A stretch of DNA of 34,943 bases from Prevotella conceptionensis 9403948 (GTDB lineage Bacteria; Bacteroidota; Bacteroidia; Bacteroidales; Bacteroidaceae), in assembly GCF_000312305.1 (NCBI RefSeq), contig NZ_HE999446.1, forward strand, positions 8,338 through 43,280, given 5' to 3'. Below the pieces are notes generated by a model. That model saw only the letters and a list, made by a program, of their open reading frames with translations. It had not been told where the DNA came from and did no database searches. Below are positions 8,484 to 16,527 of this stretch, in pieces (the first letter of the stretch is position 1; each line of letters starts with the position of its first letter). The position numbers and the translations under genes were made by a program.

Positions 8484-8715
8484 CAGAGAGTTGATTTGTC
8501 CAGCACTTCGTATATGAGAGGAGTATTTATCTCGTGTGTCAGAGAGTCACAAAAATAACAAATTCCACTCAATTTATAGAAACGAGATCTCTGCAAAACC
8601 CTCATACGTTCAAAAGGGGTATCATTGAATATCAACAAGTTGCCTCTTCTAAAACTTCCTTGTGGCGGAGTTTTGCAGAGGCCTCGAAATATTAAAAGTC
8701 TAGACGGTTTCAACA
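8484..8715 (-). mobile_element. Decayed end of an IS (same family as the ends of copies A and B) with nested insertion
   Basis: Read on the minus strand, the end sequence starts near 8712 (GAAACCGTCTAGACTTTTAA) and is interrupted by a 104-bp insertion (8583-8686). It then continues through a GAGAGG-type internal inverted repeat and ends with YEVLDKSTL in the start frame (8484-8513, ATA replacing ATG, then a stop). The same residues begin the stub at 21679. Only the 5' scrap of the transposase gene remains. Confidence 0.65.
8583..8686. mobile_element. Nested 104-bp MITE-like insertion
   Basis: The ends are 17-bp inverted repeats, CGAGATCTCTGCAAAAC (8583-8599) and GTTTTGCAGAGGCCTCG (8670-8686), with two mismatches. 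Both sides are flanked by AAA, a possible 3-bp target duplication. The host sequence is an IS terminal repeat whose uninterrupted form is visible at 22921-22955 and 22959-23009. Confidence 0.65.
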
Positions 8716-8768
8716 TATATATGATGTGTACATTCTTTATTGTCATACTAAAGCCAACAAAATCAAAA

Positions 8769-8803
8769 CGGGGAGCAAACGCCACTTGGCTGTTTGCTCC
8801 CCG
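8769..8803 (-). terminator. Terminator of the lipoprotein operon
   Basis: A perfect 12-bp stem (CGGGGAGCAAAC at 8769-8780, complement at 8792-8803) has an 11-base loop. On the minus strand it is followed by TTTTGATTTTG. It lies 54 bp after the stop codon of the lipoprotein gene at 8857. Confidence 0.8.
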
Positions 8804-8856
8804 CTATCGTGATGCCGACTTACAGTCGGGCTATGATTGCTTATTAATAATGTGGC

Positions 8857-10446
8857 TTACTCGGCCTTCCATAAGTTTTGACCAGTGTTGCGTTTGTTGA
8901 GGTTTGCCATCCTAACCTCTGTTTTATTAAAGTGGAGATAGAAAGCCTGCTCAGGTGTGAATAAACTTCCTGAACTTGTCCAGAAATACCCTCGAACACC
9001 AAGCTGTTCTAATTTGCCTGCAATATAGCAACCTGTGGCAGGTAGAAAGAAATAATTGGTTATATCACTGGGCCTACCCTTAGCAACCGTCTTGTTGGCG
9101 TCTCCTCCATCGGTGTAGTTTTTCGTATAGTCGAATGTTTTACCGCTAGGAAGAACATATCCCTCCTTAAGCTTTGAGACAGGCGTTATATTGTTTTCTG
9201 CAGCGATAACGTTTTGTTTCTTCAACCATATACCACCAGAACGAAGGTGTCCCCAAATAGTCCACAGCGTACTGTTATCCCAATGTGGGTCGCCCTTCAT
9301 CACATACCATTTACATTCGTTGGCATTGGGACAGTCCTTGGCTTTGTTGCTTGCATTCAAAGGAGCAGGGCCTCCTCCTTTGATCTCATTGTACCAACGT
9401 TCATCCGCCTTTGAAGTTGCGTAACCCGTGCCAGCAGGATCACTATTATCCTTTGGTTGGTTGGCTACACCAGACCAATAGTCTTTCTTCGCATCCCACA
9501 TATAATATAACTGTGAGCTATAGTCTCTTACATTAATGTCTTGCGAGATATCGTAGAACTTATTCTCTTCATAGTTCTTCGATTTGACAACCTTAGTCAC
9601 CACACCTCCAACTTTTGTTACAGCATCTTTGAGGTAATATTTGATGGTGAGTTTGTGTGCGCCAGGCTTTATAACCATGAACGCTCCGTTCTGGTTGAGT
9701 TGTGCATTGGGGCTTTCCAACTTAAACCCTTTGGGATTAGCAGTGCCACCCAAGTTTAGGGTAATGGTTTGCTTGGTGCCTTGGCCCGTTAGTTTTTTCG
9801 TTGTGGGGTCGAGCGTAAAGTTTCCGGCAATGAAATTGTCTGAGGTAACCTCAATTTTCTCGATGTATGTGCTCACAAAAGCATGCTTGGTTTTAGGCAA
9901 GAAACAGAGATAAGCCGTCTTGTGATCTAGTTTGAACTCGAACTGGCCACCGTTTTTTGTGGCTATGGCCATGCCGCAATCGCCCGCTTCGCCAAAATGC
10001 TTAGTGCTGTTAGGCTCGTTCTGGGTTTGGTTTTCGGCAATGGTAACATTGTTGTTGGTGCCGTTTACACCAGGATAAAACACCATATAGGTGTTGCTGT
10101 TGGCAAAAGCACCTGGCACCATGAACTTGAAACCGGCCTGCTTGTCGGCACTCACACTGTTTCTGCTGCGCTGATAAGCGTTGTTGTCGTCCAACACGTA
10201 AATCTTATCGGCGTTTTCCCAATAGAAAGCACCATCGGGATAGCTCATCGAGGTACGCGTAGTTGCACTAACCTGCCTTGTGCTGCCATTTGATGTAAAT
10301 GCCGTTAGGCCTGTAGTTTCTGTACTCCCGGTGTCTGGAGTCTTGGTTTGGGTAAGTTCGTCAATGTTCGACTGACATCCCGTCACCAAAGCAACAAGAG
10401 CTGCCGCAAAGGCAAAACTCCTTATATTTGTCTTCGTTAATTGCAT
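8857..10446 (-). CDS. Surface lipoprotein, fimbrillin-like N-terminal region with a C-terminal FGE/C-lectin-like domain
   Basis: The 529-residue protein has a lipoprotein signal (LVALVTGCQS, C24). The region about 60-130 carries TRTSMSYPDGAFYWENADKI, a pattern common in Bacteroidales fimbrillin-like and related lipoproteins (an R-T-S-M stretch followed by a W-x-x-x-D-x-I motif). The C-terminal part contains YVLPSGKTFDYTKNYTDGGD, FFLPATGCYIAG and YFWTSSGSLFTPEQAFYLHF. This resembles the Fibrobacter-type / formylglycine-generating-like fold seen at the end of many Prevotella surface proteins. It should sit on the outer membrane facing out. The gene for a 55-aa acidic peptide lies 74 bp upstream in the same transcription unit. 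The ligand or role is unknown, and fimbrial function is only a possibility. Confidence 0.65.
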   Translation of the reverse strand: MQLTKTNIRSFAFAAALVALVTGCQSNIDELTQTKTPDTGSTETTGLTAFTSNGSTRQVSATTRTSMSYPDGAFYWENADKIYVLDDNNAYQRSRNSVSADKQAGFKFMVPGAFANSNTYMVFYPGVNGTNNNVTIAENQTQNEPNSTKHFGEAGDCGMAIATKNGGQFEFKLDHKTAYLCFLPKTKHAFVSTYIEKIEVTSDNFIAGNFTLDPTTKKLTGQGTKQTITLNLGGTANPKGFKLESPNAQLNQNGAFMVIKPGAHKLTIKYYLKDAVTKVGGVVTKVVKSKNYEENKFYDISQDINVRDYSSQLYYMWDAKKDYWSGVANQPKDNSDPAGTGYATSKADERWYNEIKGGGPAPLNASNKAKDCPNANECKWYVMKGDPHWDNSTLWTIWGHLRSGGIWLKKQNVIAAENNITPVSKLKEGYVLPSGKTFDYTKNYTDGGDANKTVAKGRPSDITNYFFLPATGCYIAGKLEQLGVRGYFWTSSGSLFTPEQAFYLHFNKTEVRMANLNKRNTGQNLWKAE

Positions 10447-10520
10447 TATTTACTTGATTTTTTTTGTTTTCTCGATTACTTTAAAACATAAAACAGACTT
10501 TGTAAGGCCCTTGGTTTTCC

Positions 10521-10688
10521 TTAAAAGTACTTTGAGTTCTCATCCTCATCTTCCTCAATTTCTCCTCCCTTTACAGCTTTATTATGCTGTCCGGGCACTG
10601 ATGCGTCGAGCAACGTTACTGCTTCAACACCTACAACCTCTACTTGGGGTTTGGTGTACAAACTCCTTTTCAATTGATTCTTTTTCAT
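10521..10688 (-). CDS. Small acidic peptide (55 aa), distant relative of the BspA-linked peptides
   Basis: The gene encodes MKKNQLKRSLYTKPQVEVVG and so on, ending EIEEDEDENSKYF. A longer frame begins at 10865, but that start lies upstream of the promoter at 10853-10884. The ATG at 10688, with a Lys-rich start, matches the layout of the peptides at 11602-11802 and 29246-29449. These share basic N-terminus, YxKP, a hydrophobic stretch, an (A)SxPG motif and a very acidic tail. It precedes the lipoprotein gene by 74 bp, whereas the BspA-linked peptides follow their partner gene. No function is recognised. The peptide has no classical signal sequence or membrane segment. Confidence 0.6.
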   Translation of the reverse strand: MKKNQLKRSLYTKPQVEVVGVEAVTLLDASVPGQHNKAVKGGEIEEDEDENSKYF

Positions 10689-10852
10689 TCTTTGATTAGC
10701 TTTGTACCTGAATATTGTTATTATTATCGACAAATATCGCAAAATGGACAGACAAAACATACGACCAAATGCGACCATGCGCCGACTTATAAAGACATAA
10801 GAAAACTGATTTTTAGCCAGTTCTACACTACCCTCTACTTTTAAAACGGGTG

Positions 10853-10884
10853 CAAAGGTACGCATTTTATTTTAGCCGAGCAAA
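10853..10884 (-). promoter_or_regulatory. Promoter of the small-peptide / lipoprotein operon
   Basis: On the minus strand, TTTG (10881-10884) and TACCTTTG (10853-10860) are spaced by 20 bases, a good match to the Bacteroidetes consensus. The leader to the ATG at 10688 would be about 160 nt. Confidence 0.65.
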
Positions 10885-10927
10885 AAAATGGGCAAGAAAA
10901 TGCGACTTTTGCCTATTGTTGTGCCTT

Positions 10928-11125
10928 AACCCCAATCGGCTCGTTAAACCGCTTATCAATTATTTTAGGTTGTTTCCATCGTTTCCTATGCTGATTTCAT
11001 TTGTTTGTCGACAGCTTTTCAGTCTCACTCTCTCGACGTAGCCCGCTATGCCTTCAAGAATAAGACAGACAATGCGCTCAACAACCAAACAAAATCTGCA
11101 CAAGCTATAATGGCCGATTGGGGTT
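10928..11125. mobile_element. About 200-bp MITE-like element, copy 1
   Basis: Perfect 13-bp inverted repeats, AACCCCAATCGGC (10928-10940) and GCCGATTGGGGTT (11113-11125), bound a 198-bp unit. Related copies lie at about 23247-23455 and 33470-33674, and a truncated one at 23029-23080. The interior recurs in all three long copies (for example CGTTAAACCGCTTATCA near the left end and CAAACAAAATC near the right end). No transposase is encoded. The stretch 11126-11490 shows no gene. Confidence 0.65.
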
Positions 11126-11497
11126 GAAAAAACAACCGTTGTTTTTGCACTTCGACTTGGAATGTGTATAATCGAGGCATTACTTGCGCGAGAAGAATAA
11201 AGAAAAAGATTTGTCTACGGCACCGCTCGTACCACGTTTATTATCAACTGCCTACTAGCTTTGCGCATTCTTGCGAAAAATTCTTTATCCCGATATAGTA
11301 GTTGTTGAGAGGAACACCCTAACGGTTATCCGTTACGGAACACGTATATTTCAAAGCATCACTCTTCTGTGGCTTTCGATTTAAGACCGTTTGGGGTTAA
11401 AACGTTTAGGTGAGGGTGGTTTGAGACATACACAACAGCTTGCTGAACAATTTCAGCTAGGCATTGAACGCACCCTCGCAAATTTGGCCACAGAAGA

Positions 11498-11528
11498 GAA
11501 TAGGGGAGCAATCGTTGCTCCCCTATTC
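11498..11528 (-). terminator. Hairpin downstream of BspA cassette 1
   Basis: A perfect 14-bp stem (GAATAGGGGAGCAA with its complement) and a 3-base loop lie 73 bp after the peptide stop codon. The T-run on the minus side is poor (TCTTCT). A nearly identical hairpin lies behind cassette 2 at 23725-23753, which supports a cassette-specific 3' end. Confidence 0.65.
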
Positions 11529-11601
11529 AGGTTTTCATTAATGCTCAATTACTATATAAACACCCATTTAGGGAGGTTTACCGCGATGCTGCGTTAGCAG
11601 T

Positions 11602-11802
11602 TTAAAACTCGGCAAAGGCATTGCAGCCTTCGGATTCAAAGTTCTCGTCCTCCTCTTCTTCAAAGAAGTCGGAGGCCTTGCCATCTATGGGATTGTGTGG
11701 GTTGTAGCCCCCGCCAACGCCAGGGCTGGCTACGATCATCAGTTGTTCTGTTGCCACCAGCAATACCATGGCCAATGGCTTTCTGTATGTTTCCTTTTTC
11801 AT
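11602..11802 (-). CDS. BspA-linked acidic peptide (66 aa), cassette 1
   Basis: The product starts MKKETYRKPLAMVLLVATEQ and continues with LMIVASPGVGGGY, NPIDGKASDFF and a run of Glu/Asp. It is the paralogue of the 67-aa peptide at 29246-29449 and of the broken gene at 23899-24100. Conserved blocks are MKKxTYRKP, EQLMIVASPGVGGGY, PIxGK, and an acidic tail. The gene starts 11 bp after the BspA stop codon, in the same transcription unit. No function is known to me. The Gly-rich block between a hydrophobic and an acidic half could be a processing site or a partner-binding loop; this is speculation. Confidence 0.8.
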   Translation of the reverse strand: MKKETYRKPLAMVLLVATEQLMIVASPGVGGGYNPHNPIDGKASDFFEEEEDENFESEGCNAFAEF

Positions 11803-11813
11803 TGCACCATATT

Positions 11814-14800
11814 TTATTTAACAATTACTTTCTTGCCTTGGCGGATGTAGATACCCTTTTGTGGGTTGCTCACTCGCTGTCCGTTCAGATTATAGAATAT
11901 GTCGTTGCCTGTGTTGCCCTCATCAGTTGTCACCTCTTCGATAGCGGTGGTGGTATCATCGTCATCGAAATGCAGTATCAACTTGGCGCCCGCAGGCTTT
12001 TTCAGTTTAAGGTATGCCTTATGTACGGGGAAGTTGTTCAAAGGCGTAGTGCATTTCTTGAACGTTCCGCCCTGCATCACATAGATTGGAGCTGTTGTCG
12101 AAGCTTGCACGGTGGCAGGTTTACCAAACACGCCATGCATGACATTGTTAGATATGTTATACGGGACATTGTCTTTCTCGCCAATGGTGTAATAGAATTT
12201 GTTATTGGAGGCAACCTTATTGTCTATTATTTTCAGTAGCACACCTGTCTCGGCTGGCACATATGCGTACGAGTCGCTAACGCCTCCGTGCTTGTCAATA
12301 CTTGTCATCTTAATGTGAGATGTGGCAGTGCCATAGTCGCCCGCCCCAGACTCTATCTTAGAGCCTGCCACGAATGCAGCTACACGAACGCCGTTTTCAG
12401 CCACACAATCCTTAAAGTCAACATCGAACTCGCGTGCGAAAGTGGCGTACTTCGTACTTATCTGCAAGTCGGTGATGCGATAGTCTATTTGCGAAGTGAA
12501 GTTGTAGGGGCTTGGCTTGTCCTTCTTTGTTGCTTGGTCGTAGACAGTCTTCGTCCACTTATCCTTATAATCTTGGCATGCCGACTTCTTAACATATATC
12601 TTGGTGTAAGGTGCAAACTCGTTAAAGTTTACTTCTGTTTCGTCTAACGCGAAACGAGTGGTGCTGAGCATGTCCTTAGTTGGTTCGCTCTCGATAAAGA
12701 ACACGCTCTTTATATTATGGTTTTTAGCCACAAAAGCCCTTGCCCCGATATACTTCACGTTCTTCTTAACCACCACTTCCTGTACGCTGCTGGGAGCGTT
12801 CTCGAAAGCGTAGTCGCCGATAAGACTCACTTCGTAGGTGTTGCCTTGATACTCGATAGACTTGGGCAAGATAAAGGTGTGGTCGGCACACGAAGTGCTG
12901 AGCAAATCGACCGCTTTGTCGGACACAGCGATGTATTCCTCAGTCTTTTCGTTGAACGAGGGGCTTATGGAGGCGAACTTACTGTAAAATGGATCAGCTT
13001 GATATGCGGCAAGCTTGTCTTTACGCACGTTGATGCGTATCTTTCCCATGTTCTTTATTGGCCCCTTGTCTTCATCGAACGAGGTTTCATTCTGGCCCTG
13101 ATTAATTCTGTTGGGGGTAATCATCTGGTCGCAAAGGAACGTGATGGTGTTCAAGTTATCGCAAAGTCCGAATGCCCGAATGCCGATAGAGTCTACCTTA
13201 TTGGGGATAGTTACATTCACCAGTTTCTTACAATCGTAGAAGGCATAGTCGCCGACAATGGTTATCGACGGAGGCAACAACGTGAACTTATCGTTGGCTT
13301 TGCCTGGTGGGAAAATCATTAGTTTCGCCTTATTCTTAGAGAGCAGGCAGCCGTCTACGCTAGAATACTCGTTATTGTCTCTGTCTACGTTTATTTCTGT
13401 GAGGTTTGAACAGTACTTAAATGCCTCGGGGCTAATGCTAGTTGTTGTTTTTGTCACGTCTATTTTGGTAAGAGCTTGGCATTTCAAGAAGGCCTCGCGC
13501 TCAATCTTCGTTACTTTCTTGGGGATGTTGATGCTAGTAATGCCACAATCGGCAAAGGCTCCTGCACCTATTACATCTATTTCGGCATCGGGATGGAATG
13601 TTACCGTCTTCATACTAGCACATCCGATGAAAGCGTTAGACTCGATAAAGCGCACAGACTTAGGGATGTTAAACGACTCGAGAAGGCGCAGACCAGCAAA
13701 CACATTCTTTTCAAGCCTCTCCAACTCGCAGTCGCCTAAGAAATTGAATGCTTTCAGTTTGGAGTTCGTGGAAAAAGCCCCATGCCTGATGTTTTTCAGT
13801 TTTGAACCTGCCGGGACATTGATTGTTTCTAGGTTGATGCACATGTAGAAAATCTCGTTCAGCTTGGGCAGCGATTTGGGCAACGTCACCTCCTTTAGGC
13901 TGCTGCACCACCTGAATGCATAATATTCAATCTCTTGCAATTGTGAGTTAGCATCGAAAGTTATCGTCTTGAGGTTTTGTACATCGCGAAAAGCTTCTGC
14001 GTTGATGCGCGCCACTTTTGCGGGAATGTGCATCGTGGTTATATACTTGGCACTTTGAAAGGCGTGACCCGCGATCACCTCTACACTCTGGGGTATCGTA
14101 TAGGTTGTGCCCATTTTGCTGCCAGGGTAGAAATAAAGCGTTTTCATGTCCTTAGAGAACAGCACACCCCCCACGGCAACAAAGTCCTTGTTCTGGGGAT
14201 GGACCTTATATTCCGTCAAATTCGAGCATGCCTCAAAACAACCTTCCGACATACCATCACCTGTTACGTCATCATAGGGTTTCAAGTTTTGGGGCAATGT
14301 TATGGAGGTAAGTTTAGTTACGCTGTACATAGACGATTTAACCAATTTCGTTACGCCGTTAAGGTTGATGCTTTCTAGCTTGGAATTACTTGATATGGCG
14401 TAATTAGTAATGGCTTTAATGCCATTGGGTACGGTATAGTTGGTGGCCTCTCTCCCCCTTGGATACAATACGAGCGTTGTATCTCTGAAAAGAACGCCAT
14501 CGATAACCTTGAAATGTGGTGCGCCAGCAGGGATCTCGAAGGCAGTAAACGAGCTGGTGGGTACAATAGTGGGGTAACCCTCGTACACCTTTTCTAGATT
14601 CTTAGGCAAAGCAATCCTTGTAAGGCCATGCACGCTTTGGAAAGCAGCCGCATCGATATACGTTACTTGCCCATCGACAGTGAACTTCCCTCCCTGCAAC
14701 GGAACATCAGAAGGAACGGCATAAAGTGTTTTCCTACCCCTAGAGTAGAGTACACCGTTTGCATCGCTCTCAAACTTGGGGTTTTGAGGATGCACATCGA

Positions 14801-15206
14801 ATCTTGGAGTCGAGTAAATGCTACTCCACGCCCCAGACCTTATCGTTTCCAACTTTTTGGGAATGTTCATAGAAGTGAGTGTAGCACCCGAGAATGCGTA
14901 CCCCCAAATATACTCCATGGTTTCCGGCAAATGCACAGAGGTGATGCCATAACTCCTGTATTGTGGATTATACTCTGCCCCGATAACAGTAAGAACGTAT
15001 CCGTACTTATCGGTCACGGTGGGTGGCAAGTTCAAATGTCCTGTCTTGGTGGGTTTCACGCCAAGATAAGAAAGGGTTAGTTTCTTTCCCGAAACAACTT
15101 TGTAATAGCAATCACCGAAATTCACAATTTGGTCGTCGGTGTATGAAAATCCCCTAATTGGCATTGCCACAAGCAGCATAAAAAATAAAAGTCTAAACGT
15201 GTTCAT
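11814..15206 (-). CDS. BspA-like leucine-rich-repeat surface protein, cassette 1
   Basis: The 1130-residue protein has a Sec signal peptide (MNTFRLLFFMLLVAMPIRGFS). It has long series of BspA-type (LRR_5) repeats, with units of the form LTSINIPKKVTKIEREAFLKC spread over about residues 90-720. A non-LRR region of about 350 residues follows, rich in YVPAETGVLLKI-like strands. The last 26 residues (YNLNGQRVSNPQKGIYI then a basic tail) are the usual Prevotella C-terminal segment and look like a type IX secretion-type sorting tail. BspA-like proteins act in adhesion to host proteins and to other bacteria. It is paralogous along its full length to the genes at 24111 and 29461. It is preceded by a leader of about 410 nt containing a possible 51-aa gene and is followed by the 66-aa peptide gene. 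Confidence 0.9.
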   Translation of the reverse strand: MNTFRLLFFMLLVAMPIRGFSYTDDQIVNFGDCYYKVVSGKKLTLSYLGVKPTKTGHLNLPPTVTDKYGYVLTVIGAEYNPQYRSYGITSVHLPETMEYIWGYAFSGATLTSMNIPKKLETIRSGAWSSIYSTPRFDVHPQNPKFESDANGVLYSRGRKTLYAVPSDVPLQGGKFTVDGQVTYIDAAAFQSVHGLTRIALPKNLEKVYEGYPTIVPTSSFTAFEIPAGAPHFKVIDGVLFRDTTLVLYPRGREATNYTVPNGIKAITNYAISSNSKLESINLNGVTKLVKSSMYSVTKLTSITLPQNLKPYDDVTGDGMSEGCFEACSNLTEYKVHPQNKDFVAVGGVLFSKDMKTLYFYPGSKMGTTYTIPQSVEVIAGHAFQSAKYITTMHIPAKVARINAEAFRDVQNLKTITFDANSQLQEIEYYAFRWCSSLKEVTLPKSLPKLNEIFYMCINLETINVPAGSKLKNIRHGAFSTNSKLKAFNFLGDCELERLEKNVFAGLRLLESFNIPKSVRFIESNAFIGCASMKTVTFHPDAEIDVIGAGAFADCGITSINIPKKVTKIEREAFLKCQALTKIDVTKTTTSISPEAFKYCSNLTEINVDRDNNEYSSVDGCLLSKNKAKLMIFPPGKANDKFTLLPPSITIVGDYAFYDCKKLVNVTIPNKVDSIGIRAFGLCDNLNTITFLCDQMITPNRINQGQNETSFDEDKGPIKNMGKIRINVRKDKLAAYQADPFYSKFASISPSFNEKTEEYIAVSDKAVDLLSTSCADHTFILPKSIEYQGNTYEVSLIGDYAFENAPSSVQEVVVKKNVKYIGARAFVAKNHNIKSVFFIESEPTKDMLSTTRFALDETEVNFNEFAPYTKIYVKKSACQDYKDKWTKTVYDQATKKDKPSPYNFTSQIDYRITDLQISTKYATFAREFDVDFKDCVAENGVRVAAFVAGSKIESGAGDYGTATSHIKMTSIDKHGGVSDSYAYVPAETGVLLKIIDNKVASNNKFYYTIGEKDNVPYNISNNVMHGVFGKPATVQASTTAPIYVMQGGTFKKCTTPLNNFPVHKAYLKLKKPAGAKLILHFDDDDTTTAIEEVTTDEGNTGNDIFYNLNGQRVSNPQKGIYIRQGKKVIVK

Positions 15207-15249
15207 GTTATTATGAGTTATTTAATGAAATGGTAATTGCCCCAGAAGG

Positions 15250-15405
15250 TTAGATGTTTAACAATACGATAAGCCCCAGCAATAAACAACATGCCAGCTG
15301 CTTAAACGCCCAACGCACCACGGCATTGCCGTACTCAATGGTTTTGCATTTGCACAAGACTTGTGTTTTGTAACCCCCTACGGTATTAATTCTCTCGTTT
15401 TCCAT
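15250..15405 (-). CDS. Possible small membrane protein (51 aa) in the leader of BspA cassette 1
   Basis: The frame encodes MENERINTVGGYKTQVLCKC, then a middle stretch ending AFKQLA, and a hydrophobic end CCLLLGLIVLLNI, which gives one C-terminal membrane segment. It lies between the promoter at 15628-15658 and the BspA start, ending 44 bp before it. In the homologous leader of cassette 3 the corresponding stretch does not show a clear equivalent protein. The gene could therefore be real and decayed there, or only a chance frame. Confidence 0.4.
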   Translation of the reverse strand: MENERINTVGGYKTQVLCKCKTIEYGNAVVRWAFKQLACCLLLGLIVLLNI

Positions 15406-15627
15406 GACATGTATAAGTTGCATTCTTATAAATACGTACGTACAATTCCGTAACTCTCAATAAAGGGGCATTTGCCATCTCTAATCTCTATCGGACGCTG
15501 TTTTTCATGGGCATCCGTTGTGTGTTGCGAAGTTTCCAACCCGTTGTCCACGATGTTGAATACGAACGTGCTTTACCTGTCACGACCTTTACAAAGCAAC
15601 GATTTGCCTCTGCATAGTCTTATGCTG

Positions 15628-15658
15628 CAAAGTTAAACAATTTTACAGACATGGCAAA
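15628..15658 (-). promoter_or_regulatory. Promoter of BspA cassette 1
   Basis: On the minus strand TTTG (15655-15658), 19 bases and TAACTTTG (15628-15635) form an exact Bacteroidetes promoter. The same arrangement with identical 19-base spacing lies upstream of cassette 3 (33299-33329). The transcript would have a leader of about 410-420 nt before the BspA ATG. Conserved leader blocks are near 15455-15500 and 33090-33145. The stretch 15660-16010 holds no gene that I can see. Confidence 0.75.
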
Positions 15659-16012
15659 CAATAAGAGGTTATTTTATGTTATTATACGTTTTGAAAAACG
15701 GAAGTTGTGAAATTTTGAATGAAACAAACGCACCTTGTTTCGGTTTTAGCCTAAGGTCTGCTCTAAAAAACATCACGCTTATGCCGTTCTCCTTAACTAA
15801 CTTTCGCAAGTGAATAAATCACCCTGCGATTATATATTTATAGTCAAACAAAGGAGTATTTAACAACGATTGCTGTCAACTAATCTCAGTACACTACACT
15901 TTTTTAATCTATCAGATGGCGTCAGCATCATCGACATCCCCCTCCCCTTTCCGCCCGTTGTTCGCCAATTTCACCACCAAATGTCCGTTTTTGTGTATTT
16001 TTAAATAAGCGT

Positions 16013-16046
16013 TTTGTCCTTATATCAAGATAATTGCGTATTTTTG
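16013..16046 (+). promoter_or_regulatory. Promoter of the dut operon
   Basis: TTTG (16013-16016) and TATTTTTG (16039-16046) are 22 bases apart, slightly long for the Bacteroidetes consensus. The -7 box is an exact TAnnTTTG. The dut ATG follows at 16082. Confidence 0.6.
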
Positions 16047-16081
16047 CAGATGCTGCGCCATGCGCAATAAAACGAGAAGAG

Positions 16082-16519
16082 ATGCTGAAAGTAAAGATTA
16101 TTAACCGCGGACACCAACCGCTACCCACATACGCCACGGCTCTTAGTGCAGGAATGGACCTGCGAGCCAACATCGACGAAGACATCACCCTGCTGCCCAT
16201 GCAACGCCAACTGGTGCCAACGGGATTGCACATTGCACTACCCGAAGGCTACGAGGCGCAGATAAGGCCACGCAGCGGTCTTGCCCTTAAACACGGCATC
16301 ACCGTGCTTAACACTCCTGGCACAGTGGATGCCGACTATCGCGGCGAAATTATGGTGCTGCTGATTAACTTCTCTAACGAGCCTTTCATCGTGAAAGACG
16401 GCGAACGAATTGCACAAATGATTGTTGCCAAGCACGAACAAGTGAGCTTTGAACTCACCGAAACGCTCGACGAAACCGAAAGGGGAGCAGGGGGATACGG
16501 ACATACTGGACTGAAATAA
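16082..16519 (+). CDS. dut: dUTP diphosphatase
   Basis: The 145-residue enzyme hydrolyses dUTP to dUMP and pyrophosphate, which keeps uracil out of DNA and feeds dTMP synthesis. All five motifs of trimeric dUTPases are present: AGMDLRA (23-29), RPRSGLA (62-68), [13 protein letters not shown] (77-89, catalytic D83), GERIAQM (107-113) and [10 protein letters not shown] (134-143). In the last motif Tyr replaces the more usual Phe. A longer frame starts at 16034, but that lies inside the promoter. The ATG at 16082 has AGAAGAG before it and gives the standard length. The gene is followed after 8 bp by the TPR gene in one operon. Confidence 0.97.
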   Translation: MLKVKIINRGHQPLPTYATALSAGMDLRANIDEDITLLPMQRQLVPTGLHIALPEGYEAQIRPRSGLALKHGITVLNTPGTVDADYRGEIMVLLINFSNEPFIVKDGERIAQMIVAKHEQVSFELTETLDETERGAGGYGHTGLK

Positions 16520-16527
16520 CACAACTG

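Noticed and set aside
10850..11041. 63-aa frame with the NPNRLVKPLI motif that recurs at 23250 and 33470
   Set aside because: The recurrence is explained by the 200-bp repeat; the frames differ in phase and length and end at different points.
11602..11802. Idea that the acidic peptides are RiPP precursors
   Set aside because: No modification enzyme, protease or dedicated transporter gene was seen near any of the copies; the idea stays open but unsupported.
12717..13848. Long plus-strand frames antisense to the BspA-like genes
   Set aside because: They are shadows of the LRR repeats and are absent at the same places in the paralogues.
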